In this document: piece by piece, positions 1 through 10,949 of the stretch | How the letters are laid out: each line of letters begins with the position of its first letter | How positions within the stretch are numbered: the stretch's first letter is position 1 | The notes under the pieces: generated by a model | Database searches by the model: none | The model's input: only the letters and a program-made list of their open reading frames with translations | Told to the model about the DNA's origin: nothing | Translations under genes and position numbers: made by a program | NCBI GenBank assembly: GCA_025267735.1 | Contig: CM046311.1 | Coordinates: 24,016,020-24,080,019, forward strand | Length of the DNA: 64,000 bases | Direction: 5' to 3' | From: Mactra quadrangularis | Lineage: Eukaryota > Mollusca > Bivalvia > Venerida > Mactridae

Positions 1-482
1 TATTAAGCATAAACATAGTAAACTCTTGATGAAGGCAATCAAATATATATTTTCATATTTCATTGTCAAATAAACGTCTCAGATAAACTAATTGTTTGAT
101 TATTTAATAAGTATTTGCGTGGTATGCCTATTAACATCCTCGTGTAGGCCTATTAACATCCTCAAGGTCAAGGTCACGGCAAATGTCAATTACGCTTACA
201 GATTTGTCAATGATTCCATCAAGTCAATTTGAATAATAACTTTTTATAATTGCATCTCGAATCCCGTATGATCATTCTAATGATTCAAAAAGTTTGAAAC
301 AACTTTCTCATGTATGTTACCTTTACCATGACCTTGACCTTGATTTTGGAAGTATATCACATGATGTAAATCAATGACTTACCATGGTTAAAATTTTTAG
401 TATGCAAAAACAATATAATGTATCATCCTATAACACATCTAAAGCGGTAAAAAGAAGTTAAGTCACTTTGGGAACCTAACTC
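1..482. other. AT-rich intergenic DNA with inverted AGGTCA half-sites
   Basis: No gene is visible. A direct repeat 'aggcctattaacatcctc' lies near 126-160. Tandem AGGTCA-type half-sites (AAGGTCAAGGTCA near 162-175) face an inverted copy (TGACCTTGACCTT near 331-343), so this may be the two arms of a short degenerate repeat element. I see no coding signal. Confidence 0.4.
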
Positions 483-516
483 CCAGGCGCATGCGCAGAA
501 ACGGCGACCATCTTGA
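483..516. promoter_or_regulatory. NRF1-type palindrome with adjacent YY1-like motif
   Basis: GCGCATGCGC at 487-496 is the full palindromic NRF1 site. About 12 bases later CCATCTTG (508-515) is the reverse complement of the YY1/initiator core CAAGATGG. This pair is common in TATA-less housekeeping promoters. No convincing first exon follows on either strand, so it could equally be part of a dispersed repeat. Confidence 0.35.
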
Positions 517-969
517 ATTTCGAAGTGGAAATCGTGCTTTTTGTAAATGGTAGACCATGCAGGCCCTCTGTGCCAAATTTGGTGCTTGTATCACCAAGTG
601 AAAGATTGTTGCAGTTAGCGACCCCACTATACTGTATAGCTTTTATCTAAAATTTGATAACTGTTCATTACTGAAATACTTTTTAGTTTTGCTTTTTTTT
701 ATTATCATTATACTTATAACTGAGACTACAAAAATAGCATAAAAACTATGTTATGGAAAATAATTACAATAAACATAGTGTTGGAGGCTTTAGGAGGTCA
801 GATGCTGAATATTGTAAATGTGATGCATTAACAAAATTTGCTTACATTTTATCACAAACCATAACTTAAATATATTAAAAATAGTGTTTCTACAAAAATA
901 ATTTTTAAAATTCAGGTATTGTATTAAATTGCTTTTGTCTCCAAACTTTTGGTGAGTACTGTATATGTT

Positions 970-1165
970 ACAGGCAATTTGTAAATTTAGGCAATTTGTT
1001 AAATGCCTGGAATTTTTAGGCATTTTGTAAATTGCCAGGCCATTTTATGCATTTTGTAAATTGCCAGGCCATTTTAGGCATTTTGTAAATTGCCGGGCCA
1101 TTTTAGGCATTTTGTAAAATGACTAAAATTTCTAGGCAATTTACAAAATACCTAAAATTTTCGGT
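970..1165. repeat. Short tandem repeat, unit about 37-40 bp
   Basis: Four to five copies of a unit with core 'aggcattttgtaaattgcc' followed by 'aggccatttt' run in tandem. The last copies turn into an inverted form ('aggcaatttacaaaatacc'), so the array has a weak hairpin. No coding content. Confidence 0.75.
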
Positions 1166-1598
1166 CTTTTTGATTATATAGTCATAATTATAATTTATAT
1201 ACATGTTACTTTATATGATTTGTATAAGTTATATATGATCTTTATACGCATATTATACTATGTAATGTCCACATACATTTTATATGTTTTGGAAAATAAA
1301 CTATAAACTATATCTCTCAACTTCTGTTTACAATAGCTTTATTTAGAACGTATTTTAATTGTTTATCAAATATTTTTTGGATAATTTGATTCCTGTTAAT
1401 TGACAAAGAAAGTACGTCTGTAAAAAGTAACATTAACTAGTGGAGAAAGAGTGGTTATCGTTAAAGCAGAGGACATTCAAACTGTATTTTGAAAGTTGTA
1501 AAACATGGTGACAAAATATTTAAGAAATATCTTACATTTGTTTATATTTTAATGTTTATAAAAGTATAGGCACGAGTTCCTATATTTTAATATATTGG

Positions 1599-1836
1599 TA
1601 TAGTTCTATTACATTAACCTGTCACAACTTTAATAATTACACGGTCACTGAATCTATTATTTTAACCCCTTTTCGAACTTGTGATTTCCCCGATATTCAA
1701 AATCGTCGCATATATAGTTAGATTATCAAAAATTAATATTATTGGTGGCTCAATGGTTAAAAATAGGTTAAATAATATCACATTCAGAGACCGTGTAATT
1801 ATTCAAGTTGTGACAGGTTAATGTAATAGAACTATA
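1599..1836. mobile_element. MITE with about 50-bp terminal inverted repeats
   Basis: The left end runs inward from 1599 through TTAACCTGTCACAACTT and an ACACGGTC block. The right end (to 1836) is its reverse complement over about 50 bases, including the outer 'tatagttctattac'. It is 238 bp long with no coding capacity, so it is a non-autonomous DNA transposon. A second copy, in opposite orientation and lacking one end, lies at 15131-15305, and a related element is at 23321-23569. Confidence 0.85.
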
Positions 1837-2204
1837 TGATTAGAATTAAACTGATATGAAAATCAGTTAAAATGGTAAAACTGAGACCAGTACATTTTTT
1901 ACATAACGATGGTTTACTAGACAAGGGGCGAATTTGATATATTTTCGTTTTTTTTTTTGGAGTTGTCTCGCTTACACTAGCAATTTTATTACTTCGGAGA
2001 AGGAAAAATGTTTTTTCCACTGTAAATATGTCCAGTAAGCTAAAATGCTTTTTATAGACAGCACCGAGCATTTTGATATTAATAAAACTTATCATTATTT
2101 TAGGCGCTAGCAAGGTTCCAAGTTGAAAACATTACGTAGGCATATGAGACAGACCCGCCGAACGAGATTTGTACGTGTAGACCCCATTTGAAGGTTTGTA
2201 TTGG
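1837..2204. other. Spacer with no recognised gene
   Basis: AT-rich sequence between the MITE and the minisatellite. A 93-codon open frame on the - strand (1832-2113) partly overlaps the MITE and has no recognisable domain or codon bias, so I do not call it. Confidence 0.4.
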
Positions 2205-3725
2205 TCGACCCAACGAACGAGTACTGAACTTATGTACCCCACCAACAAGTCTTGAACTGATGAACCTCACTTACGAGTCTTGTACTGTAAGACCTCACGA
2301 ACAAGTTTTGTACTGGTAGATCTCACAAACAAGTCTTGTACTGGTAGATCTCACAAACAAGTCTTGTACTGGTATATCTCACAAACAAGTCTTGTACTGG
2401 TAGATCTCACAAACAAGTCTTGTACTGGTAGACCTCACAAACAAGTCTTGTACTGGTAGACATCACAAACAAGTCTTGTACTGGTAGACCTCACCAACAA
2501 GTCTTGTACTGGTAGATCTCACAAACAAGTCTTGTACTGGTAGATCTCAAAAACAAGTCTTGTACTGGTAGATCTCACAAACAAGTCTTGTACTGGTAGA
2601 TCTCACAAACAAGTCTTGTACTGGTAGATCTTACAAACAAGTCTTGTACTGGTAGACCCCACAAACAAGTCTTGTACCAGTAGATCTTACAAACAAGTCT
2701 TGTACAGGTAGATCTCACAAACAGGTCTTGTACTGGTAGACCCCACAAACAAGTCTTGTACTGGAGGATCTCACAAACAAGTCTTGTACTAGTAGATCTC
2801 ACAAAGAAGTCTTGTACTGGTGGACCTCACAAACAAGTCTTGTACTGGAGGATCTCACAAACCAGTCTTGTACTGGAGGATCACACAAACCAGTCTTGTA
2901 CTGGTAGATTTCACGAACAAGTCTTGTACTGGTAGACCACACAAACGAGTTTTATACCGGTGGACCTCACGAACAAGTCTTGTACTGATAGACCTCACAA
3001 ACAAGTTTTGTACTGGTGGACCTCACAAACAAGTCTTGTACTTGTAGACCCCACAAACAAGTCTTGTACTGGTAGACCTCACAAACGAGTTTTGCACTGG
3101 TGGACCTCACAAAAAAGTCTTGTACTGGTAGAACTCACAAACGAGTTCTGTACTGGTAGACCTCACAAACAAGTCTTGTACTGGTGGACCTCACAAACAA
3201 GTCTTGTACTTGTAGATCTCACAAATAAGTCTTGTACTGGTAGACCTCACGAATAAGTCTTGTACTGGTAGATCTCACAAACAAGTCTTGTACTGGTGGC
3301 CCCCACAAATAAGTCCTGTACTGGTAGACCCCACAAACAAATCTTGTACTGGTGGACCTCACAAACAAGTCTTGTATTGGTAGACCTCACAAACAAGTCT
3401 TGTACTGGTAGATCTCACAAACAAGTCTTGTACTGGTGGACCCCACAAACGAGTTTTGTACTTGTAGACCCCACAAACAAGTCTTGTACTGGTGGACCTC
3501 ACAAACAAGTCTTGTACTGGTAGATCTCACAAACAAGTCTTGTACTGGTAGATCTCACAAACAAGTCTTGTACTGGTAGACCCCACAAACAAGTCTTGTA
3601 CTGGTAGATCTCACAAACAAGTCTTGTACTGGTAGATCTCACAAACACGTCTCGTACTGGTGGACCCCACAAACAAGTCTTGTACCGGTAGACCTCACGA
3701 ACAAGTATTGTTCTGGTGGACCCCA
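2205..3725. repeat. 28-bp minisatellite array, about 50 copies
   Basis: The unit begins TCTTGTACTGGTAGATCTCA and closes with CAAACAAG (28 bases). It repeats with few substitutions over 1.5 kb, and the outermost left copies (2205-2300) are the most diverged. Each junction forms the 11-base palindrome ACAAGTCTTGT. Common variants are GATCTC/GACCTC/GACCCC and GGTAG/GGTGG. Because 28 is not a multiple of 3, the frame shifts at each unit and three units are needed to return. Open frames on both strands across it are therefore repeat artefacts. Confidence 0.95.
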
Positions 3726-4078
3726 CATGCATATATTTGTGGGTAAATGAATTGTTATTCAAACAAAAAGGTTGCACTCGACAAGGTCAATTAACCTGAG
3801 CTTGACCTTTATGCAGAATATATTAAACTTAATATTTACAGTCTATTTTTGTCTTCGTTCGTAAATCGCGGTATATCGGAGGCTTTCGGTAAAATACTGG
3901 TATTGACAATTAATGTTGTTTTCATACGAATAAATACTTTGAAACTGTGCCATAATATTGCTGACTTACTTGTTTCCCCCAAAACTAATGTGTCCAAAAT
4001 TAAAAGTACAATAACATGCCACTTTTAATAAATTGATTTTTAGTCACATCGGTTGTTATAAACACGTGTATAATCGTA
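3726..4078. other. Spacer, no gene seen
   Basis: AT-rich DNA between the minisatellite and the first TACAGGTCGT-type MITE. No open frame, repeat or promoter motif could be supported. Confidence 0.4.
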
Positions 4079-4382
4079 TACAGGTCGTTAACGTAAACAT
4101 TGCGTATATAAACATGGCCAGTTTAATTACACACCAATATTAAGGGGCGAATTATTTATTCAATTTTATAGTTTAGTTACATTGTAGTTTACACTTATTT
4201 TATAAACACATTATTATGCAACATTTACAAAGAAGATATAAACATTATTTAAAATAAATGTTAAATATCAAAATGGTGTGTTTAAATCAGTGAATGCTAT
4301 TCATGCATTATCATGTTCACCTACTAAGTTGGCAAGTCCATTGTTTAAAGTACAATAACACGCATGACCTGTACTACCTGTA
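4079..4382 (+). mobile_element. TA-flanked MITE family 'E2', copy 1
   Basis: It begins TACAGGTCGT and ends ACCTGTA, with the family internals 'gcgtatataaacat', 'ttaggggtgaatt' (here diverged) and 'acacgcatgacct'. Six copies of this roughly 300-bp element occur in the window (4079, 10640/22671 split, 22799, 24656, 26630, 26917). There is no coding capacity. Short CAGGTC termini and TA at the insertion point suggest Tc1/mariner-type mobilisation (inference). Confidence 0.85.
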
Positions 4383-5681
4383 CACTTATACGGAGACTCG
4401 CGATTTATACCTAAAGGCTATTCATAATCAAAGCACTGGAGTGCTGGAGAAACGCTGTCCTGAACTTATTTTTTGATTAAAGAATATATTATTATGTCAA
4501 AATACGTATTATCTATAAAATAATATATATTAAGTATCAATTAACAGAATTTAACTAGAGGATAGCACTAGACTTCTCAAGTGGTTTGCTCATGGCAAGG
4601 TTTATCTTACTTTATCAAACAAAATAAACCAGTCAAAGAATTAATTTTCATCAACAAATTTTAAGGTCATGTACAGCAACCAACTCACCAAACTAAAGAC
4701 TATTTTCTTTAACCACACGGAGCCGACAACTTCTAATTTTGTGCAAGTAATTTGATATTAAAATCAAGTTTTCATACACCGATATAACCTGCTATGACTG
4801 GAGATTGGGCCAGGGATCTACAGACTTGTAATTCTAAGCCCTTACACTGCACCATGTGTTCAGGTAGGAATACACGTTTTCACTAAAATCCTGCCCACAT
4901 TATTCTCAAAATGATTTACCATAAGCACTACATACAAAAGAGTTATTTTCTAATTTTTATTCCATTATAACTATACAAGCATCATTCAGTCAAGTACAGT
5001 TTATATAAAATGACAAACAACACATATATTGGAATGTCAGAACATATCAATTAAATGTTTTTTCAATTATATTAGATAAAATGTTATGGTATAATTGTAA
5101 TATACTTTAGAAAATTATGATTAAAGTTTGTCCTACATAGCAAGTATGAGGAACTGTAATGTTTCAAAATTATACAGTCAGACAATTTAAGTTGACTATC
5201 ACTATATATATAGTAACTGCAAGCGCTTTCACAGTATTGAACAATCATCCCAGTATAATGTTTAATTTTCTCTCTCTCACACACACACACTTCTCAGATT
5301 CTATGGTTGTCATTCTGAAATAAAAATTGAAGAGAAATTATACTTTACATAAAATGAAGCTATTTTTTCATGTCAGATTTTATTCGATCAATAATGGATA
5401 TGTAATTGAAATACTTTTTAACATATATTCCATTACATCAAGCTTAAGAATCTGTTCAAGATCTACTTAGGATTAGATTTTCTTAACTTCTATCTAGTGG
5501 TCACTCAGTCAGCTCTTTCTGTTAAAAGATTACATAATTGTATATATAAAATTTAAAAGGAAAATTGCCTTATTGACCATACCTAAAATTGTTCTTACAT
5601 AACAGATGCAGATAATGCAATGGTGTATGTCTAAGTTTATGCCAATATCTTGAGACTACTTGACTACCTGGATCCAGGGAA
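4383..5681. other. AT-rich region without a supported gene
   Basis: Contains the motif AATCAAAGCACTGGAGTGCT at about 4427-4450, which recurs inverted at about 8958-8982 and, diverged, at about 47385-47410. A short CT/CA microsatellite lies at 5268-5292. Open frames here are short and show no domain or codon bias. Confidence 0.4.
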
Positions 5682-5813
5682 TTAGATACATCTACGTCTC
5701 TGTCGGATCATTGTATGATTAGAAAATCTAAAGCCTGCATGGTGTCTGTCTCTATCATACAATATTATCACATGATCATTTGGGCCCCATTCTTGCGTTG
5801 TTTTTTTGGCTAT
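5682..5813 (-). CDS. Possible terminal exon of an unidentified gene
   Basis: On the - strand, a long pyrimidine tract ending TTTTTTTTTCAG lies immediately before 5813, followed by 43 open codons and a stop at 5682-5684. The peptide is basic at its end (RQRRRC) and matches no family I know. The frame stays open upstream to 5945 with an apparent hydrophobic stretch, but that stretch is largely the translated pyrimidine tract. A second acceptor-like TGTTTTACAG lies further upstream at about 5905. No upstream exon could be joined, so this is a weak candidate. Confidence 0.2.
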   Translation of the reverse strand: MAKKTTQEWGPNDHVIILYDRDRHHAGFRFSNHTMIRQRRRCI

Positions 5814-5945
5814 CTGAAAAAAAAATAAAAACATTAGAAGGGTTAAAATTGTTAAAAGACCGATCAATGAAATATAGAACTGTGGATCTACAGTCTTTAC
5901 AAGGGAAGGGGGCTGTAAAACATTATTTGTAAGGATCACAAGCAA

Positions 5946-6284
5946 TAAACACTCTAAATTGTATTTTCTTTCTCGAAAGAAAAGGATATCTTACTATGTA
6001 TGTAGATTACATGCTCTCATTTTTATCAGTTCATGGTGCAAGTTCAATGCAACAGCAATACCAGTAGATAACCGAAATTCCTGAACAGACAAAATGCATT
6101 GAATTAGTATTCAAGCGATAGTATATTCGTCTCTGGATTTCGCCCTCCTCCCTAAAAAACCTGGATCAACCTCTGCAATTCAGTCTGAACATGGTCAACA
6201 CAATTAATTTGCATTAAATTTTGGGCCAAGTATATGCACAAAATCGGAAAATGCATTGAACTAATATTTCAAGAGATAGTTTAC
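5946..6284. other. Spacer with a 40-bp direct repeat
   Basis: A block of about 40 bases containing 'aaaatgcattgaa' then 'cgatagt' or 'gagatagt' and ending 'actcg' or 'attcg' occurs at 6091-6130 and again at 6248-6287. The second copy runs into the hairpin at 6285. No gene seen. Confidence 0.45.
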
Positions 6285-6365
6285 TCGAGACAACGAAATG
6301 TCGACACAAGAGTAGTCAATTCGCATTATCTCGACTACTCTTGTGTCGACATTTCGTTGTCTCGA
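6285..6365. repeat. Perfect inverted repeat, 33-bp arms, 15-bp loop
   Basis: The left arm 6285-6317 (starts TCGAGACAACGAAATG) and right arm 6333-6365 are exact reverse complements. The sequence resembles the 'tcgagataacgag' termini of pogo/Tigger-like elements, and a related end occurs at 8268-8352, so this may be a collapsed terminal repeat. Other explanations are a young foldback or an assembly artefact. Confidence 0.85.
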
Positions 6366-6959
6366 TTGAAAATCAAAAGTCCCGATTGTTTTCCTTCTTT
6401 ATCTATATGAAAAAATCATGTTTGACTCGATCATTTTGTCTCGACATTTTCACTCTCTCGACTATAAATTTGAGTCCCAAAGTGTTATTTTACTATAAAA
6501 TTATAATGTTTAATTCGACTAGACAAAGATATTATCGGCGATCCGTTGAGGTGCGAAAAATAGCACACGTCCATTGTTTATCGATTAGCGACTGTATAGA
6601 TAATCTGTTTAAAAGAACGTGTCAATATTGAATTAACATGTCATTTAAATATACAAACTAATTGAGATGAATGAAACCATCGTTGAATAAGTCGAGTGTT
6701 AATTGACAGATGTCAAAATTGAGTGTGCAGTGTAAAGATATCAAAATGCGTGCTTACAATCATGTGCTTCATTACAAAAACACTGCGATACTCGTTACTT
6801 TTTTGTGTTCATTAATTTTGTTTAATGAATATTTTGTCCAATAAAAATAAGAAACAAATATTTTTTCGTTATTTTTTATTATTATATTTCGTTATTTAAG
6901 TTGATATAAATGTACGGCATCTTCTTTGCATGATAAATTAATCCCTCTACAGACCCAAA
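6366..6959. other. Spacer, no supported gene
   Basis: Contains more TCTCGAC-type fragments (6428-6465) like those in the hairpin, then AT-rich sequence. A 96-codon open frame (6341-6631) starts inside the hairpin and has no recognisable domain. Confidence 0.4.
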
Positions 6960-7025
6960 CTCCTCACAGCGGTTACGTCACGCGTTGCTACTTTAACCAC
7001 TGCCTTCTCATGAATCACGTGACGC
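6960..7025. promoter_or_regulatory. CRE / E-box cluster
   Basis: TTACGTCA (6973-6980, a CRE half-palindrome variant) lies 35 bases from TCACGTGA (7015-7022, containing the E-box CACGTG). Further CRE-like sites follow: GTGACGTAA near 7822 and a perfect TGACGTCA at 7942-7949. The cluster is locally less AT-rich than its surroundings. It could be the promoter of a gene whose exons I could not find, or coincidence in repeat DNA. Confidence 0.3.
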
Positions 7026-8267
7026 AAGTAGTACCATGTGACTAATGTTTTAAATTTAAACTGGCAATAACGGTTAGCCTAAAATGTGTTAGGCGGAATG
7101 TAGCGAAAAATAACATTGAATGATAAAAAAATTGGTTGATTTACAAGTACTGACAAAGAAATAAGATAAATTAAATAGAAATATATCATCATGTACCAAA
7201 ACTGTTTAATTCATGAATAAATTACAACGGAAAGTGAGCAAGGTCGGGACTGAGCTGCGTTGTCCACCCAATAGGGTCCTTAGTCTACCTCACGCTACTT
7301 ACATGATGCTTTTGTTGAGTAATCTTCAGTATTTATGATTAAACTTTATGTATTTGATACTGAATGATATATCATTTATATATTAAATGACTAAAATAAG
7401 TGCAATTATCCATTTAATATTTACTTTGCGTAACATTTTGTTATTTGTGCAATTTTACGCACTTTAGGTAACCGGTGTCAGGGTAAAATTAATCTTGTTT
7501 TTTTTACAAGTTATTTATTCATACTATTTATTTTTTCGCTTTATGTACTTTGAACATTATATTTTACTAAGAGAAGACTAAATTTATTGAAAATATTGAA
7601 TTGTAAAAGAAAAGATGAAAAAAGTTTTTCGGCTCTCTGAGGGACGAATTTAACTTGTGGTGGCAGTGGTTATTGATTTGATAAAGGGAGATAACCGCTG
7701 CGGGGAGTTTGCTACAGACCTGTTGGAAAAACGATGTTTACAACTGCTATGGATCGATAATAGAAAAACACGCATTCAAAAGATATGCCGACATTCTTGT
7801 AGTTCAAGTCTATATTTTTTCGTGACGTAATAGTCAACTACTCTTCACACACACAACTGGATATTATCAGCAACTACTCAAAATTATCAAAGAGAAGCCG
7901 ACTTACACGATGACGGTGCTGTGGTTGTACGAAATAGTGTATGACGTCAAAAATATACACACACAATTTATCTGACTGGCTACACATATTCTGAATAATA
8001 TACGCTTGGTTAGTCGTTCTTTCGAGAAACAGTCAGTGAAATAGTAGAAACCGAAAGCAGATTTTCGGAAAATACGCGATTTTGTTCTATAACTTGTCGA
8101 GAGGGAACTTTGCCAGCGGTAAAAGTGTCACAAAACCTTTAGAGTACAAGTTTATGGTAAAACCCTATTCACAGCTGCAGCAAAGCGATTATTCTAAACT
8201 ACACTCTCTGAACAGGTAAAACTGCTACTGAAGACATCGGAATTACCTCCCTTAGAAAATTTCGTTT
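7026..8267. other. Region without a recognised gene
   Basis: No exon structure could be supported on either strand. It contains the two further CRE-type sites described with the 6960 cluster. The sequence at 7600-7720 is slightly more GC-rich. Confidence 0.35.
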
Positions 8268-8352
8268 ATCTTGTTTGTCTCGACTTTTCGTTATCTCGAT
8301 TATTTTCCAACGGTCCCAACTAAGTCGAGATAACGAGAGTTGAGTGTATTAT
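8268..8352 (-). mobile_element. Terminal fragment resembling a pogo/Tigger-like element
   Basis: Read on the - strand from 8352, the sequence begins ATACACTCAACTCTCGTTAT and continues with CTCGACTT, then repeated ATCGAGATAACGA. That is the form of termini I associate with pogo-type elements in invertebrates. The opposite end is not clearly present, although the 6285 hairpin shares the TCGAGA-ACGA vocabulary. Confidence 0.35.
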
Positions 8353-9223
8353 GCTACGCATAAACATGCATTGTCAAAAACATCGTAGGCCCTTTTTACT
8401 CCAGCAAGTAATCATTGCAGTTGTCACGGTTTGAGTTGTCTACGGGTTGAGTTGTCCCGTCTCCATTGCAAGATCTGTATATCCTGAGAGTAACCTCCTT
8501 TTTCCTGAAGAGTTTCAAGAATGACAACACAAGCCAGCGTTGTATTACATTTAAATGAGATGTTACTGAGTTTCACGCTTGAACTACGCCTCTTTGTCTA
8601 TGTTGAAAATTGTTGAAGCGTGAAAAGAGTAATCTTATACTTTCTTGTTACCATTGGAACTATGTTAAATTACATCGTTCCAAAAATCTTGCGGTGTGTG
8701 AAAAAATATTTTATTTAATCTGACACACGTCCGTTAAATTAAACAATCAAATATCCCATGTTCGAATAAAATAATCTCGGCGGTGCATTACTTCATTCAT
8801 AAAGATTACGAAAACACCACCGATATTAGGGGGTTTTCACCTGCGTCGCCATTGAAATTTTGCATTTGTCTGATAGAATGAGATTTTATAAATAGATTAG
8901 GGTATTCCGAAAGTCAGCTTTGACAGCTACGCCGAAAAATAGATCAGGTCATGTGCCTCCAGCACTCCAGTGCTTTGATTTAACATGCAGCATTACGGCC
9001 AAGTTTAATATAATCGAGAAGAAGTATCCAAGATAACATCGCTAAAAACCTGCAGCTTCTTAATATGTACCATAAATGCAATATATAACTTGTACAATAA
9101 TTTGTCTACATGACCCGATATCACCCGAAGTTTAACAGCAGCTATTATAGGAATTGTACCTTAATTAATAGTTGCAGTTTTGTTAACACTCGTGAGAGAA
9201 AACGATGCATTCACATCACCAGA
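8353..9223. other. Spacer with a GGGTTGAGTTGTC motif pair
   Basis: Two head-to-tail copies of TTGAGTTGTC are present at 8431-8460. This motif is the subterminal repeat of the hAT-like elements at 18598 and 48774, so this is probably a residual end of such an element. An inverted copy of the AATCAAAGCACTGG motif lies at about 8958-8982. No gene seen. Confidence 0.4.
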
Positions 9224-9364
9224 GTGTTCAGTTATCCTGAACGTTGCATAACGTTCCGTAACGGAAATCTCGTAACAACTCAACCCAAAAGAACTCAACC
9301 CGAGACAACTTCGGGTTGAGTTGTCCCGTACTTTTAACGTTAGCTAACAGTTCTTACTGAACAC
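9224..9364. mobile_element. Small composite foldback element
   Basis: Outer arms GTGTTCAGTT (9224 on) and ACTGAACAC (to 9364) are those of the foldback MITE at 14318. The inner arms are facing copies of ACTCAACCC and GGGTTGAGTTGTC, the subterminal motif of a different hAT-like family (18598, 48774). A second element built the same way lies at 52515-52729. Confidence 0.7.
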
Positions 9365-9652
9365 GCAGCAGGTTCGTTTGCAAAAATTTAGTCCATGCTC
9401 AATCGATGTGATTGTGTAACTAATCACTCGAATCGTTGAGTAAGTGGGATGAAAAACCTCATGCTAAGGATTTTCTGTGTTAAAGCAATATTGCCTTGGA
9501 CTTCTTAAAATACTCAAACGCTCCGCGTTTTCCGATTTTCACGAGAAGTCCGCGGCTAAGTTGATCTAACTCAGAAAACCCTTGCACTCAGTTAATACCA
9601 TATATATATATTTGATGTAGTTAAACATGTATAATAGTTAAGCACATAACAA
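9365..9652. other. Short spacer
   Basis: Nothing recognised apart from a TA microsatellite at 9600-9612. Confidence 0.4.
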
Positions 9653-10004
9653 TGGTGGCTGATTCATGCCATGTCGTATTTTCGTTTCTTCGCTGCGAAG
9701 ATTAGAACAAACGAAAATGCGAAGATACGACAAACTGTGAATTTGTAGTCCTATCGTTTTTTCTAATCTTTGTGGCGAAGAAACGAAAAAACAAAGATAC
9801 GACAGATGTAAGGCGAAAACACGACACATTTAATTTGTCGCAATGTTGCATTTATTCCGTCGTATTTTGGTTCCTTCGCCGCAAAGATTAGAAAAAAAAA
9901 CGAAAATGCGGAAATACGACAAACTGTGGATTTGTCTTCCCTACGTGTTTTCTTATCTTCGCGGCGAAGAAACGAAAATACGACATGGCGTTAATCAGCC
10001 ACCA
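9653..10004. mobile_element. Foldback MITE with TGGTGGCTGATT ends
   Basis: Starts TGGTGGCTGATT and ends AATCAGCCACCA. The outer arms continue with CATGTCGTATTTTCG and its complement, and the interior holds two more facing copies of GTCGTATTTTCG-like sequence around 9800-9860. The whole 352 bp folds on itself. Short open frames on both strands are translations of the arms. Confidence 0.85.
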
Positions 10005-10343
10005 TACAGACCGGCTCAGTATGTAACATGTACTCAACGTATTAATGAAATATGTTTAATCTAATGTCCAGAGATAACTTTATCAAAGATGTATTAAACT
10101 AAAACGTTATAATCTTACATTAGTAAACATGTATACATGCTGAATTTAGTCATTGAGTAGTAATATCAACAAGTGTACGTACGAGTATACTAGTGTAAGT
10201 CAAGTCATATTCTCAATATGGAAGTCAAGAAAGGATGGACACATTACTTCATGAATATCAAATTAATAATAATTATATTAGGTAAGCTTTTTTTTCATTT
10301 TGCAATTAAACAATCATAATTAATTTATTTCATTGTTACCATT
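10005..10343. other. AT-rich spacer before the SINE
   Basis: No gene, repeat or motif that I can support. Confidence 0.4.
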
Positions 10344-10359
10344 TCAACTTTGTGAAAAG

Positions 10360-10639
10360 CCGCCCGGCTAGCTCAGTTGGTAGCCCACATGTCTACTGAT
10401 CGAGGGGTAGTGGGTTCGATTCCCGGGTGGGGCATACTTTCGTGGAGCTAGGCCATGAAAATATTTCTACGGCCATTCTCCCTCATACCATTGATTCTTA
10501 GTTATGTAGAGCAGTTGTCAGACATTGACGAAAGTAGGCGCTTAGTAGTTGGTTAACAGCTAAATCTAGAGATTTAGACTTTCCAGGAACAGTGAGTAGG
10601 TTGACTGACCGCCGTTATATGGCCAATACAATGTGTTAC
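10360..10639 (+). mobile_element. tRNA-derived SINE, main part (split by nested insertions)
   Basis: The 5' head is tRNA-like: A-box TAGCTCAGTTGG at about 10368 and B-box GGTTCGATTCCC at about 10412, inside an acceptor-like GCCCGGC / GGGTGGGGC frame. The body carries family blocks 'atactttcgtggagct', 'tttctacggccattctcc' and 'cttagtagttggttaacag'. The 13-bp target duplication TCAACTTTGTGAA is at 10344-10356 and again at 22784-22796, 12.4 kb away. The SINE's last bases (CGGCGTTAAAC) are at 22764-22774. Four more copies are at 31843, 41087, 52051 and 57203. Confidence 0.93.
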
Positions 10640-10847
10640 TACAGGTCATCCACGTAAACATTACGTATATAAACATAGCTGGTTTTATTACACACTAAAA
10701 TTTAGGGGGGATTTACTGCTACAAATTTATAGTTTATTTAGTTTACACTTCTTTAAAAACACATCGTTATATAAAATTAATGCTGTGCACATGCACTATT
10801 CAAAATATATGTTAAATTTCAATGTGGTATGTTTAAATCATTAAATT
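10640..10847 (+). mobile_element. MITE E2 copy 2, left part
   Basis: Starts TACAGGTC inside the 3' end of the SINE and runs through the family sequence to 'gtttaaatcattaaatt', where the 11.8-kb element begins. The remaining part of the same copy resumes at 22671. The intact copy at 24656-24954 shows that these two parts are contiguous in the family. Confidence 0.9.
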
Positions 10848-10949
10848 AACGCTGTCCATTTTAAAAAGGGAATTTCCACTGATTCCCAATTCCAGTACGA
10901 AAAACAGTGTTTTTCTACCCATATTGTTCAATATTTTTGATGAATTTTG

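Noticed and set aside
2575..3777. Several open frames on both strands with repeating LVLVDLTNKSCTG-type peptides
   Set aside because: They are translations of the 28-bp minisatellite in rotating frames. No start context, splice sites or flanking coding sequence.
10368..10435. Possible functional tRNA gene (TAGCTCAGTTGG ... GGTTCGATTCCC)
   Set aside because: The same sequence with the same 200-bp body occurs five times, with target duplications. It is a SINE head.
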